64,000 bases of DNA from Cyprinus carpio (Eukaryota > Chordata > Actinopteri > Cypriniformes > Cyprinidae): contig NC_056595.1 in NCBI RefSeq assembly GCF_018340385.1, positions 13,431,853-13,495,852 of the forward strand, in the 5' to 3' direction. Below the pieces are notes generated by a model. It saw only the letters and a program-made list of their open reading frames with translations. It made no database searches and was not told the DNA's origin. Below, in pieces: positions 25,349 through 37,300 of the stretch. The first letter of the stretch is position 1. The number at the start of each line of letters is the position of its first letter. A program made the position numbers and the translations under genes.

Positions 25349-28300
25349 TCAACTCCAAATGTCCTGTAGATATCGCTTCTCCTCACGAAGTCCTGCTACT
25401 ATCTTCATAGCATCCAGTTTATCGATTTGAAGTTCATTTCCTATGATCTCCAGTAGTGTGTCATTCACATCCTTAGCCATGTTCTTTGCATCCCTGTAAA
25501 ATCGTGAGATATTGTCTCATTCCTGGTAAGCAAAATGTGACGTTACACGAGGTAAACAAAGTCAAGCCATTTATATTTTGTACCCACCCACAGACATAGA
25601 GACAGCCTTTATTTTTGAGGAGGATGCTGGCAACATTTTTAGCATGGAGACGCAAGTTATGCTGGACATATGTTGGTGTGTTTACGGTTCCCGCTGCATC
25701 AGGCTCATCTCTGGAGAAGCACACGATCAGATGGCTCAGGGTTCCATTATGCGCAAATCTCTCCAACTCCTCTCTAGAAAAAAAGCAGGAATGTGCTTAT
25801 TACCAAATTTACCACTACTATTTCATCAGTCAGAGGTTAAACTAAACTTCTGCATTAAAACATACAAATGGTACAAATGGCAAATTAGATTTGCTCAGAT
25901 TTTGCTTAAGTGAAGTAACAACAGTGGAACTCAGTGTATTGCATTCAAAAACTCAAATTTTCATCTCCCTCATCCATCTGGCAAGAAAGTTTATAAAACC
26001 TCAAGGCCGCCGTTGTAAATTGCTTCTGTAACGGTTTTTATTTCAGCACCTAGCAAAAGTTTGGATGCTGTTTCAACAAAATGAGAGACCGAAACATGTG
26101 AAGGTTACAGACAGGGTTCAAGCTCACGGTTGAGTTTCTTTTGCAATCGATTGCTCTGCTTGTCTGTTACCTCAGATGTTCACTTGGCTAAAGCCACTTT
26201 TAGCTTTTTTTTTTTAAATTTAAAAAGGAAACTAAAAGGAAATGTTCAAATTCTAAACCTGAATGACTTACTTTCTGTTGAATACAAATTTTCCATGCAT
26301 TTACAATAAATGGGGACTGAGGCCTTCAAGTAAAAAAATAAATAAATAAATAAATAAATAATGACTTTAAAAACTTTTTTTAATTAAGTCGTAACTGCTG
26401 TGATCTGCTCATTAAGTCAGTCAGTTGAACTTGAAAACTGGCTCGGTTCGATTTAAATAGAAATGAATTATTAATGCTTTTTGATCTGGTACAATCAATT
26501 CACTGAAATGATATGACTATTGTGAAGTGTTCCCATGAACAATCTGAGGGTGAGTAAATAATGAAAGCATTTTAATTTTTGGGTGAACTATCGCAAACAA
26601 TAGTTGACAGAACTTTTCAGCCATCTACTATAAATTTCCACTTAAGTTACATCTGAAAATAGACTATTGACATGTTCTCTGAATAAAATATCACCATGTT
26701 ATGGAGTTTCCAATTATCTAAATCCAAAGAAAGTTTTATTTTGAAAGGGTCTGAAGAAAATCTGAGTAAGTGATGTGCAAAAGATTAGAAAAACATACCC
26801 ACACACATGCATATTCAAAGTATACAGCTGTAATTGCTGTTTAAATGCATTTAAAATTCTCTGAGCAGCATTAAACAGGCTGTGTAAAGACACCTAAATG
26901 CCACTTCAGATGCACTTCTGTGCCACCTTTGCAGTGTAAATTTTATGATAAGATTACTGCAGGTTAACTAACCTAAGTGAACAATTCAGCATAAATTATG
27001 AAACCACTTGTCATTAACAATCAGGTCTATTTATAGTGCATGATCTATGGTTTTGTTTTTAAAAGTTTTTGAGCACATATATGTTTGCACGCACCATCTG
27101 GGAGCCACGTAGATCTTAACAGATGAGCTGTTCTAGTGTCAGATATTGAATGTTTACAAAGAAAACAGACTTGAGTGATCCTTTATCCCTTTTCGGCCTC
27201 TTCATGTAATCCAAATCCATAAAAACAAAGAGGCTCATTGGTGACGGGGGGCCAAGACGAGTGTTATTTCTTTCAACAACACTGACTGAGGCTGATTTCA
27301 CCCTTTTAACACTCATAAGTATCTTGTTTGATTAGAATTGATTGTAGACGCCTTGTTTTCTTTAGCAGTCTGCCTGATGGCTAGCCGGTTTGCTTTTTAG
27401 TTTTTCAGTGAGTGTTGAGTTTTGCAAGGCAAGTTCAGTCGCTCTCAAATGCCACCAGCACTTTCTACTTTGCTCATTAAAGCGTAGCAGATAATGAGGG
27501 TGTTACACCGAACAACACAAAGCACATTTCATTGATCGTCTTAATCAATGTTAAGAAAAAAAAATTATAAATGAAACCACAGTGTGACCAACGTGAATAA
27601 AACCATTAATGAATACAATCCTTGATGTTCGTGACCACTGAAGGCAGAGATAGATTCAAACAGTGTGTCGGGACCTTGACTTTGATCTTGTTGTTATTAG
27701 CTCTTGTGTCAAATAGAGGCAAGCACTGATACAACGTTGTGTGCCACCACGCCATCACAACACACACACTTAATACTCACCAATCCAGGCTCCAATGTTA
27801 TTACTCAGGACCTTGCGCGTGAGTTATGACTCTGTGCCTTTTGAGAGCCAGACCCCAATCATCTTATATAATGTCTCATATCATATGCCCCATACTCTCA
27901 GAGGGAGTACTTTAATTTCATTGCTTTCCCAATCATTACTCTCAAGGACGGTGCAATGGGAGCCTCTGGATGATAGCAACCAAGAGAAGACGACGCCAAG
28001 AGTCAGTGTAAAGCTGGCAGATCAAGTGAAAAATTCTCTGAGGTTATGGAGACAACATATGATCAGGTTGCAAAGGGGGACAGTGGAATAATGGTTGCGT
28101 GTTTGTGTGTGGCTGAAAGGCATTTTGTAATTCAGCGGTTTTTTTTGAAAAACATCTAAACATCCTTAAAACAATGGGACACAAGATTGCATCAGATAAT
28201 AAGGCTTTTTTAGAGAACGTCTTAAAATTAAAGGGATACTCCACCCCAAAATGAAAATTTTGTCATTAATCACTTACCCCCATGTCGTTCCAAACCCGTA

Positions 28301-31300
28301 AAAGCTCCATTCGTCTTCGGAAGACAATTAAAGATACTGTGGTATTGCCGGCCCGAGACTCAAACCCACAACCTTGATGCGATATTTTCTTTCAAATCAA
28401 AGCTAAATACACGTAGAACAGCGCAACCTTGTGGCATGAATGATACTTAGGAGCATACACAACATACGGAGACAGAGGAGACTTGATAAAGGAATTGTTG
28501 AATAAAATCGTTATTTTTGTTTTCTTCGCTTACAAAAAGTGTTCCCGGCGCTTCATATAACCCAGATTGCACGACTGATGGCAGATGTATTCAGTATTCT
28601 GACGACCACTTTCATACCTTTTATGGACCTTGACACTGTTATTTATTTGGCAGTCTATGGGACAGTCACAGGCCTCCCGGTTTTCATCCAAAATATCTTA
28701 AATTGTGTTCCGAAGACAAACGAAGCTTATACGGGTTTGGAACGACATGGGGGTAAGTGATTAATAACAAAATTTTCATTTTGGGCTGGAGTATCCCTTT
28801 AAGTTTGTTATAAATAATTATTGTATTATAAGCATAAATCTAACAAAATATAATGGTTTATTCTTACAACAAGAAAAAATTTTTTTTGAACACCGCTCAT
28901 ATAATAAACACAATTTCTTTTCAAGTACATTTATATCGATTTACAGCTGTTTTGATGTTTATTCTGGTAAAAAAGACAAACAACAAATTAAGAACGTGAT
29001 TTTTTTGCATGTTTGTGATACTGCGAATGCACATACCTGAAAAGAAAGTCTTTGTCTTTGTGCCGACATCCAAAAAAGAGCCATGTCTCTCCGAAAGTTG
29101 CTTCCTGGTTCGCTTCTCGTTCTTTCTCTCTGTCAGGTTAAAACAATAATGCAAAATTGAACAAATTGTCTTCATAAAATGAAGTTATAGCACACATACT
29201 GAATACTAAGCACTTTAAAAAATTGTTTCTAAAAGCTTTTTTGAAATGATTCCATTTTTCATGTTGATATCTATAGAGCTAGATGGCCAATGGCCAAAAT
29301 AAAGGCAATTAGGGAATTCAAAACGACCTTTACTTTGGTACTAAATCAATACTAAAATAAATACATAAATAAATACAGCAATCTCAGCCTTTCTGTAGGT
29401 TTTGTAATACAGAGTGCAGATTCAATTCAGTAGCCAACGGCTGTCTGACTGACAGACGGCTGCTTTCTAATGCTCGCATGGATATTTATATGTTTATGCC
29501 TCATGGTAATGTGTGCAAATGGTCAAATGTACTTCTTACTTGGTCTCTTGGTGAGTTATTCATGTAAATAAGTGAATGTAAACATTTTGAGGGAAAAAAT
29601 ATGGTTTGTGTAAAAAAATGAGCTCTCTGCATCAAGCTGTGTATTAAGCCTAATAGGCCTGCCACAGTCTATTTTGTTTATAATAACAATAAAACAAAAA
29701 AAACAAAAAAACAAAGTTTAGAAAATACAGGTATACTTACTGAAAAATCCCTTTTTAAAATATAAGCAATATTTACTTGTATAGATACTACCATTCAAAG
29801 GTTTGGTAAAAAATATTGTAAAAACAAGATTCAATATATTGAGTATATGTTTCACTGGTACTGATACAGACTACTAAAATCAGGGCAACCCTATCACGCC
29901 AATATATACATACATACATAAGAAAATTTATTAATGGCAAAGATATGCACCTAAATTTATTTAAATTCATTAATATTTTAAAGTTAAATTTAAAGTTTAT
30001 TTATGGACAGGGCTGTCAGTATATTTTGGAAATGAAACAATGGCAAGAAAATCCTGCTGATAATCTAAAAATTGTTGAATATGAGCTGATTAATTTGCCT
30101 TACTTATAACTAATTACAAATTCAATAATATTTGGTATTTAATATATCCAATGATCCAATTCATAGTTTCACAATGATGAAGCCATACATTGGCATGTGG
30201 TGTTTAATTACTCTCTGACCTGCTGCATTACCACAAAAACGCAAAATCACTCTTTGTAGAGTGAAGACCTTGATAGTTATCTGGATGGGTTCTTTAAGAG
30301 CAAGTCCTCCAAAAGATCTGGCAGTGTTCCCAGAATTCCCTACACTAAGGTGACATACAGGTAACTGGGCACTAACTATACATTGCACCTGCTAAAGAGA
30401 AGGCCTCGCACAAACACAATCAAAACTTTCAAAAACAACTGCATCTTTACACTGACACGATAACAGAGGAAGAAATCTGTTACAGATGCATTACACAGGC
30501 CAAAAGCAAACTCCACTGCGTCTACTCCTTTAGCCATCTCGGCCAACCTAAATGAAGCATTCAGAAATAGAACAGGCAGTCTAAAAATTTCAAGAGCATT
30601 AATAGAAGTGGAATGTAGAAACACCCGAAGGACTTTGAGGGTGAGATGCCCTCCATCATGCTGATATCACTCAAAACACTGCAGTGAGCCGAGTTTCAGA
30701 CATTAAGCTCTCCCCATCTGCTGAACGTACAGTTTAATTGCGATTAGAATACCAATGAGCCACAGTGTGGACGAGTTGACCACAGGAAAACAAAACAGAG
30801 CTTTCTTCAAACATCTACAATCTGTTCTTTTTCATTTCAGGTCCTTGTTTCAGTGACCCATTGCATGGCGAAGCAAAGCAAAACGCTCACTTTTGAGTCA
30901 TTCTGTCAGACAGTTGTTACTGTGATGCCTTTGTATTTAATTTAGTAGCATGTTGAGCAACAGCCAGGCAATAATGGTTAGTTTACTGACTGATGTTAAT
31001 AAAGTAAAACATGCATCCTTTTATACTCCAGGTATATGATTACTTTATAAGTTGTGTGACATCAGAAAACAAAACGATGCGTATAGGCAATACACAGACA
31101 AGTATTTGAATACAGAAAGACCAAAATAAAACCCACAATTGCGGCTATTTTTCAAATTTGTGAGTCGACTACTACTGCGACTTTATACATCACATTTGCA
31201 AATATTTCTCAAAATCCCAACATTATGTATAAAAGTTGTGACTATTTCACAGTTGAGACTATTTCTCACAATTGAGAATTTATACCCCACAACCAGCACT

Positions 31301-34283
31301 ATTTCGCAAAATTGTGACCTTATACCTCATAATTACAACTTTCTCAAAATCGTGACTTTATACCTAACAGTTCGAGTATTCTTCAAAATCATCACAATAT
31401 ACTGCAAAGTTGTGACTGTTCCTTAAAATCATGACTTTATACTTCACAGTTGTTACTATATCTCACAACTGCTAAATTACTACTTTTTATTTTTTTATAC
31501 TCTGTGGCAAAAATGGACATCCACACAAACAAAAAAAAAATCAATCAATTATAAATATGACAAAGTTATATCATAAACACAGGTCAAATTACACTGTCCA
31601 AATAAATAAAGAAAATAAACTACCAAAAAAATCCTCACTATTCAGACTTTATACCCCACAACTGCCACTGTTTCTTAGAATTGTGATGTTATTCCTCACA
31701 ATTATGACTTTCTCAACAACAACACCTCTTTATATCTCAGTTACAATCTTCCTTAAAATTGTCGTAATGTACTGTACAACTGTGACTATTTCACACAATT
31801 TGGAATTCATACTTCACAACTGTGATTTTCTCACATTTGCTAATTTATTACTTTACATTTATTATTATTGTTTACTTTCCACATGAAATCAGCAATGAAA
31901 TCTGACAAAAAAAAAAAAGACATCATAAACATAAGTCAAATTAAACAAAAGAAAAAAACAGTCTGGCTACTGCATGTACACATTCGAGTAAATAAACTAC
32001 CAAAGGCAACTGGCAACGACCCTTCAATTCCTACAGTTGCCAAATTGAGCATTAATTATTTCTCCCATTCATTTTTCTGTGAGTGGTTCGTCTCCATCCC
32101 CTTCTACAGCCTCTGAAATAAACACTCTACTTTCTGAATTTCCTAAAACTCTTTCTCAGTGTTACACAAATGATTACAGCCATTGATTAAAGGGTAAATG
32201 AAACCGAGAATACATAGGAAGCGTTTTTTTCATTTAGAGTAATCACTTTATGCATCATCTTGATGAGAAATTTAAATAATACACATAACCAGACACAGCC
32301 TGTCACATCCATTTCCCCGCTGTCCCTCTCTGCAGGAAATGATATTTTGCGAGACAGCGTTAACATTTTGGATGCTTCTTTTGGTCACGCCCATCTGCTC
32401 AGAGCTTGGCTCAATGGAATTTGGCATTTGAGCAAACAGAGGGTCCACAGCAGAGCCATTAGCATCTGGGAGTTCAATATCCAATCTGGATATGGGCTTC
32501 AGTGAACTAGCTTTAGTGGGGCTTTATGCTGCCCCAGAGGGTCCGGTACCAATATGAAAAACCTGGATTCCATTTTGTAACACCATGCAGACCAGATCCC
32601 ATCCTGAATACAAATCAACTGTACTGCGACAGCGAGGACGACATATCCGCATCCCAAAAAAAAAATTACAGCCTGCAGTTGGGTAGAATAGGAGCTAATA
32701 TAATAGCCGGTACCTTTTCATATAAAGAATGAAAGCGAGTCAGTGGCCTGCTCTGAACATTCACCTTTATAAATCACTATATGTAATCCTCCTCTTCACC
32801 TTTCTCTGAAAATATGCTCTGCATGTTGAGAGCAAGGGACATACGGTGACTTAAGAGCTTATTGTAGTCACTCAGAATAACATTTTCTGACCTGTGAACA
32901 GCACACAATGTGTGAACAAAGAAATCGATGTGTGGAAGCATTTTATGCTGCATTTAACAGTTTTATAGAGAACAAGATTTAAGAGTTTTATACAATTTTC
33001 TACAGAACATGTGAGTGAACTTCATGATACTAAAGTGTTTTGGGTGGTTGCCAGAACACATCTAAACATTTGCTAAGGTGTTCTGAATCATATTTAGTGC
33101 AATGCTATGAGGTTGCTACAGTGTTCTTGGTTTGGTTGGCAGAGCATTGCTAAACATCTGCTAATGTATTTTGAAGCCCCACTCACACAACCAGCGATGC
33201 ACAGCAACAAAGCGAAATGATCCCATTCATTTTCAGCAGAGAGCTGGTGACTATTCTGACAATGTCTTTCATACTTTGTGGACCTTGACAGTGTATTTTA
33301 CTTGGCAGTCTATGGGACAGTCACAAGCCTCCAGGTTTTCATCCAAAATATCTTAAATTGTGTTCCAAAGATGAACGAAGCTTTTTACAGGTTTGGAACA
33401 ACATGCGGGTAAGTGATTAATGACAAAATTGTCATTTTGGGGTGGAGTATCCCTTTAAGGACAAGAAAATTGTTTTGTTTTTTTGACAAATTCGAATGAC
33501 ATTTCAGTCATTTTTGGTAGAATGAGTGAGTTTAATTCATTGATTGATCAATCATAAATCTGGTTAATGATTTTATTCACTGAGCACTGCTGTAGTTTAT
33601 ATGAACAACCCAGCAGAAGGCTACTTTTAGTTTTGCTTTTGTCTTGAAGGCAGTCTTATAGTTCTGTTAGTTAATTCTATAGAAGCATCAAGTCCTTTCT
33701 GCCTAAAGCTCACTGGCAGCCTGCAAACGGATGAATTGGCTTTGACCTTTTATGAGATTCTTACCCAGTCTCCTACATTTTCCACAGCACAATACATTTC
33801 CGGCTGTCTGCCTGCTGTCATTGATTTACAGATGAGGAAATCGAAGCACCCATGCTGTTTGCTCCTAAAGAGGATTGACACAAACAATGTCCTGCTGACA
33901 GAATGGTAATCGTTATCTTTAATTGAAGGCTGGCATCAAGGTAGCTGTATTTAGTTAAGAAAATGCCAAGAAAATGCTTTTGTACTTGAGAATGGAAATG
34001 TGTAAACCGCTGTCATATCATTGTCTACAAATGAGCGGGCAAATTTTATAATTGTGACTTTTTTCTTACTGTTAAAGGACAGTTTAACGAAAAACTATGA
34101 TATTGGTTTGACATACTGAATGTGAGACCTGAATTGGAGGTAATATTCTTCTCCTATATGTTAATTAATTAATTAAATATTAATTGAAAAGTAGGAAATT
34201 ATATAAAAACATTACTATTATTAATAATAATGCACTTTGTATTACTGTATAGAAAATACTACTACTATTAATAAGAAGAATAC

Positions 34284-34324
<41 letters not shown>

Positions 34325-37300
34325 TTGCAAAACCATAATTAGTGCACAAAAACATTTTAAGAAACCAATCTGTTATTGATCCATGGCCTGGAGCTACACC
34401 AAACATGCTTTGCTGCATAACTGCCTCGACCTTGACGGTTTGGAAGGTGATGTGGTGTTTGAGGACAACTTTTGTCATTCATCATTAATGTCTCATCCCA
34501 TTCTCACTGTCCCCCAGACATGTCTGAAACGTTCATCAGCTGCGCTCGGCTCGGACACTAGCCCCTGTGATTACCTGTGGCCAGGGGCGTAGCAAGCTTT
34601 TCAAAAGTGTGGGGGATGGATGTGGTTTGTTTATAAACAATAAAAACGATGAATACAGTGACAGAGGGGTACAAAATGTATAACATACAAGATATAAAAA
34701 GCTTCCCATTTAAATGAGTGATACTAGATAAGTATTAAAAACACACTCGGAACACACGGAAAATAAGTCAAAACTCTGTTGTGCAAATACACAACAGTAA
34801 ACTTGCTAAATAATCAGAATCAGAAATACTTTAATAATCCCAGGGGGAAATTATTTTTGTTACGCCTCCTCAGCACGAGCTGACCGATAAATCTAACACA
34901 ACAGGAGAGGCGTGACTTAAGGCAGAACAGCCAATCATCAGCCGGTCACACTCAAAGCCGGTGTCATGTTTGAGAGGGAGGGGGAGAGGAGGCAGCCGCA
35001 GCGAGCGCAGACACAGAGCGGCAAGAGAAACAGAGGAGTGACTGTATTTAGGCGTTTGTGCAAAACTGCGGAAAAACAGCAGAAAAAGTGCGGGTGTTGA
35101 ACCCTCTCACCGGGAAAAGTGTGGGTGTTAAAACACCCACATCCCCCACGGGTGCGACGCCCCTGCCTGTGGCCCTTGTGCCACTTAAAACTATTCGTGT
35201 ACACACACAGCAGGCATCTCATCACTGACCAAGGGCTTCATTCATATGTAGTCCTGGCGTGTCACTCTTCACAGGCCCCTGGCACGGAGTATAAATCACA
35301 CATGCAGAGATGACAGGCCTCCACAAGACACCTTTACAACCAGATTTTATGCCCTTCTTCATTTTAACACCAGGGTCTTCAGAAACACTATTAGACCTCA
35401 CAGATAATATGGCAGGCAGCAGGTCAATAGCACATTTACACTTTCTCTTCTTCCGTCGACCTCATCACCCTAGAGGTGTTTTTATGCTACTTTTGCACAT
35501 AAGAATCAATAAACTTCCATCCACTTTTAAAACCTGGTATATTTTTTTTGAAGATGCATGATAAAAGGCTGTTCAGACTTACTGCTCTATGGAGTGTGGA
35601 GTCATTCTGCAAATAATAACTATGATTTTTGTACTGACAGCCGTGTTTGTGACAAAATGCGCAAAAATACTGTTTAAAAAAAAATTATAGTGTGAAATAT
35701 TACAATATGAATAACTTTTCTATTTCAATATCTTAAAATGACATTTGAATTTCCAGCAGCCATCACTCCAGTCTTCCGTGTCACATGATCCTTCAGATAT
35801 AATTCTAATATGCTGATTTGCTGCTCAGGAATAATTTCTTAGTATTATCAATGTTGAAAATAGTTGTGCTGTTTTATAATTTTGTGGAAACCATGTAATA
35901 TAAATCTTAAATGCTACTTTTGTTTAATTTCATCATTAAATTTGAATTGCATCATTATATATATATATATTTATAATTTTGTGGAAACCATGTTCTGCCA
36001 GTATCAGTGTTTTTAAATTTTTTAAATTTTTTTTTTTTTTTTTTTTTTTATCAGTATAAGCCAATATCATATACTGTATATAACGTTTTGGCAAATTTTT
36101 TTGTTTTATTATTTAATAGCATTTATTGTGTTTTAATTTTTTAACAAAGTTTGTTTTTTAACTAATTTATAACATTGAAAACTTAACCATTACAGCCTAT
36201 TTTTAATCAACCATAATTTTGGTATCTGCACAAAAATAATGTATAGCATATCAGACAGCAAGACACTGCTTGAACTTTCATGAAAACAGAAATAAAATAA
36301 CAGAATATATTAAAATATTATAAAGTATCAATATCATCAGAAAAGAAAAGGTGAAATATCCCTACTCAATGTACCTCTGTTGAAGAAATCCAATGAAGGG
36401 GGCCACACCTGTCCCAGGACCCACCATTACTACAGGAATAGATGGGTCAGCCGGTAAGTGGAAGGTGCTGCTGGGACGAGGCCTGACATGTACCTGGAGG
36501 TGACATTTAGATCCAATCAGTTCTAAGCAGTGATGGGATTCTTAAATTGTGCAATCCCACCCACAACATCTATTTAACCATAACAAACCCAGTTCCATAC
36601 ATTTATATAGCATCTAAACCAAAAGCTTTTAAGTTGTTGTTGTTGTTCTATTCTGCTGCAAGGATTAGTCCACTTTCTCCATAGCTCATTTCTGTCCAGC
36701 TTTTACCTAAATCAAACAACCCAATTCAGTCCAAATCCTCCCAGGGACTGAGGAAAGCTAATTTGAAGGTGAACGGGCTTGCTAATGTGTAATGCCTACA
36801 GTGCTAACCTTCGGCTGGGATGATGTGCCTAGATGCTCTGAAGCCGGTACCGTCCCAAGGGGCCGCAAGATTGAGGAGACGTGATCAGCCAGCCAGCCCG
36901 TGCACAACCCCGTCCTCGCCGGATGCTCGGGACATGCAGGGAACTCCACAACATTGAACACGAAATGAACTTTCCCAGGGTGCTGAAGGCTGGAGCTGAG
37001 GAACGAGACAAAAATAAGAGACTAAATGCTAACAATCCAGAACCAACCCTGAACATGAGCAAGCCGGTGGACCTCATTATCCCTCTCTTAATGGCCTGCC
37101 TATATTGGGCCTTGGGGACCCCTGCTGACCAGACTTTAATATTTCAGAGCCCTAATGTTTCTGTGTATAGACCAGTTTTGGTGTTTGCAAACAGTGATGA
37201 CGGTTTTTGTGGTTTTTGTGGGTGTGGTGGATGTGGTTGCAGGATTTTAACATAGCAGTCTATGCAAGCCATGGAATAAAAGAATAAAAAAGGTAATTCT

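Noticed and set aside
27795..28091. 98-codon plus-strand frame antisense to an mtrr intron
   Set aside because: No recognised domain and no sign of splice sites or promoter; length is within chance for this composition.
28338..28382. Possible tRNA gene (GTGGGTTTGAGTCTCGGGCC on the minus strand)
   Set aside because: Only a B-box-like arm is present inside a MITE, with no acceptor or anticodon stem. At most it is a SINE fragment.
29037..29129. Possible one-base frameshift in mtrr exon 13 before WLFFGCRH
   Set aside because: It came from a mis-split of the exon start. With acceptor TGACAG and A+GAG as the first codons the exon reads through to the FAD/NADPH motif in the correct phase, and the whole CDS is a multiple of three.
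31139..31886. 95- and 109-codon open frames
   Set aside because: They translate a degenerate minisatellite and show repeat-driven composition.
34938..35225. 95-codon minus-strand frame with CpG-rich start
   Set aside because: It crosses the end of the hAT insertion and its target duplication, so it is a chance chimera.
36829..37077. 82-codon minus-strand frame and the opposite 124-codon frame near 37 kb
   Set aside because: Both are off-frame shadows of mtrr exon 11; the coding frame gives HPGKVHFVFNVVEF.
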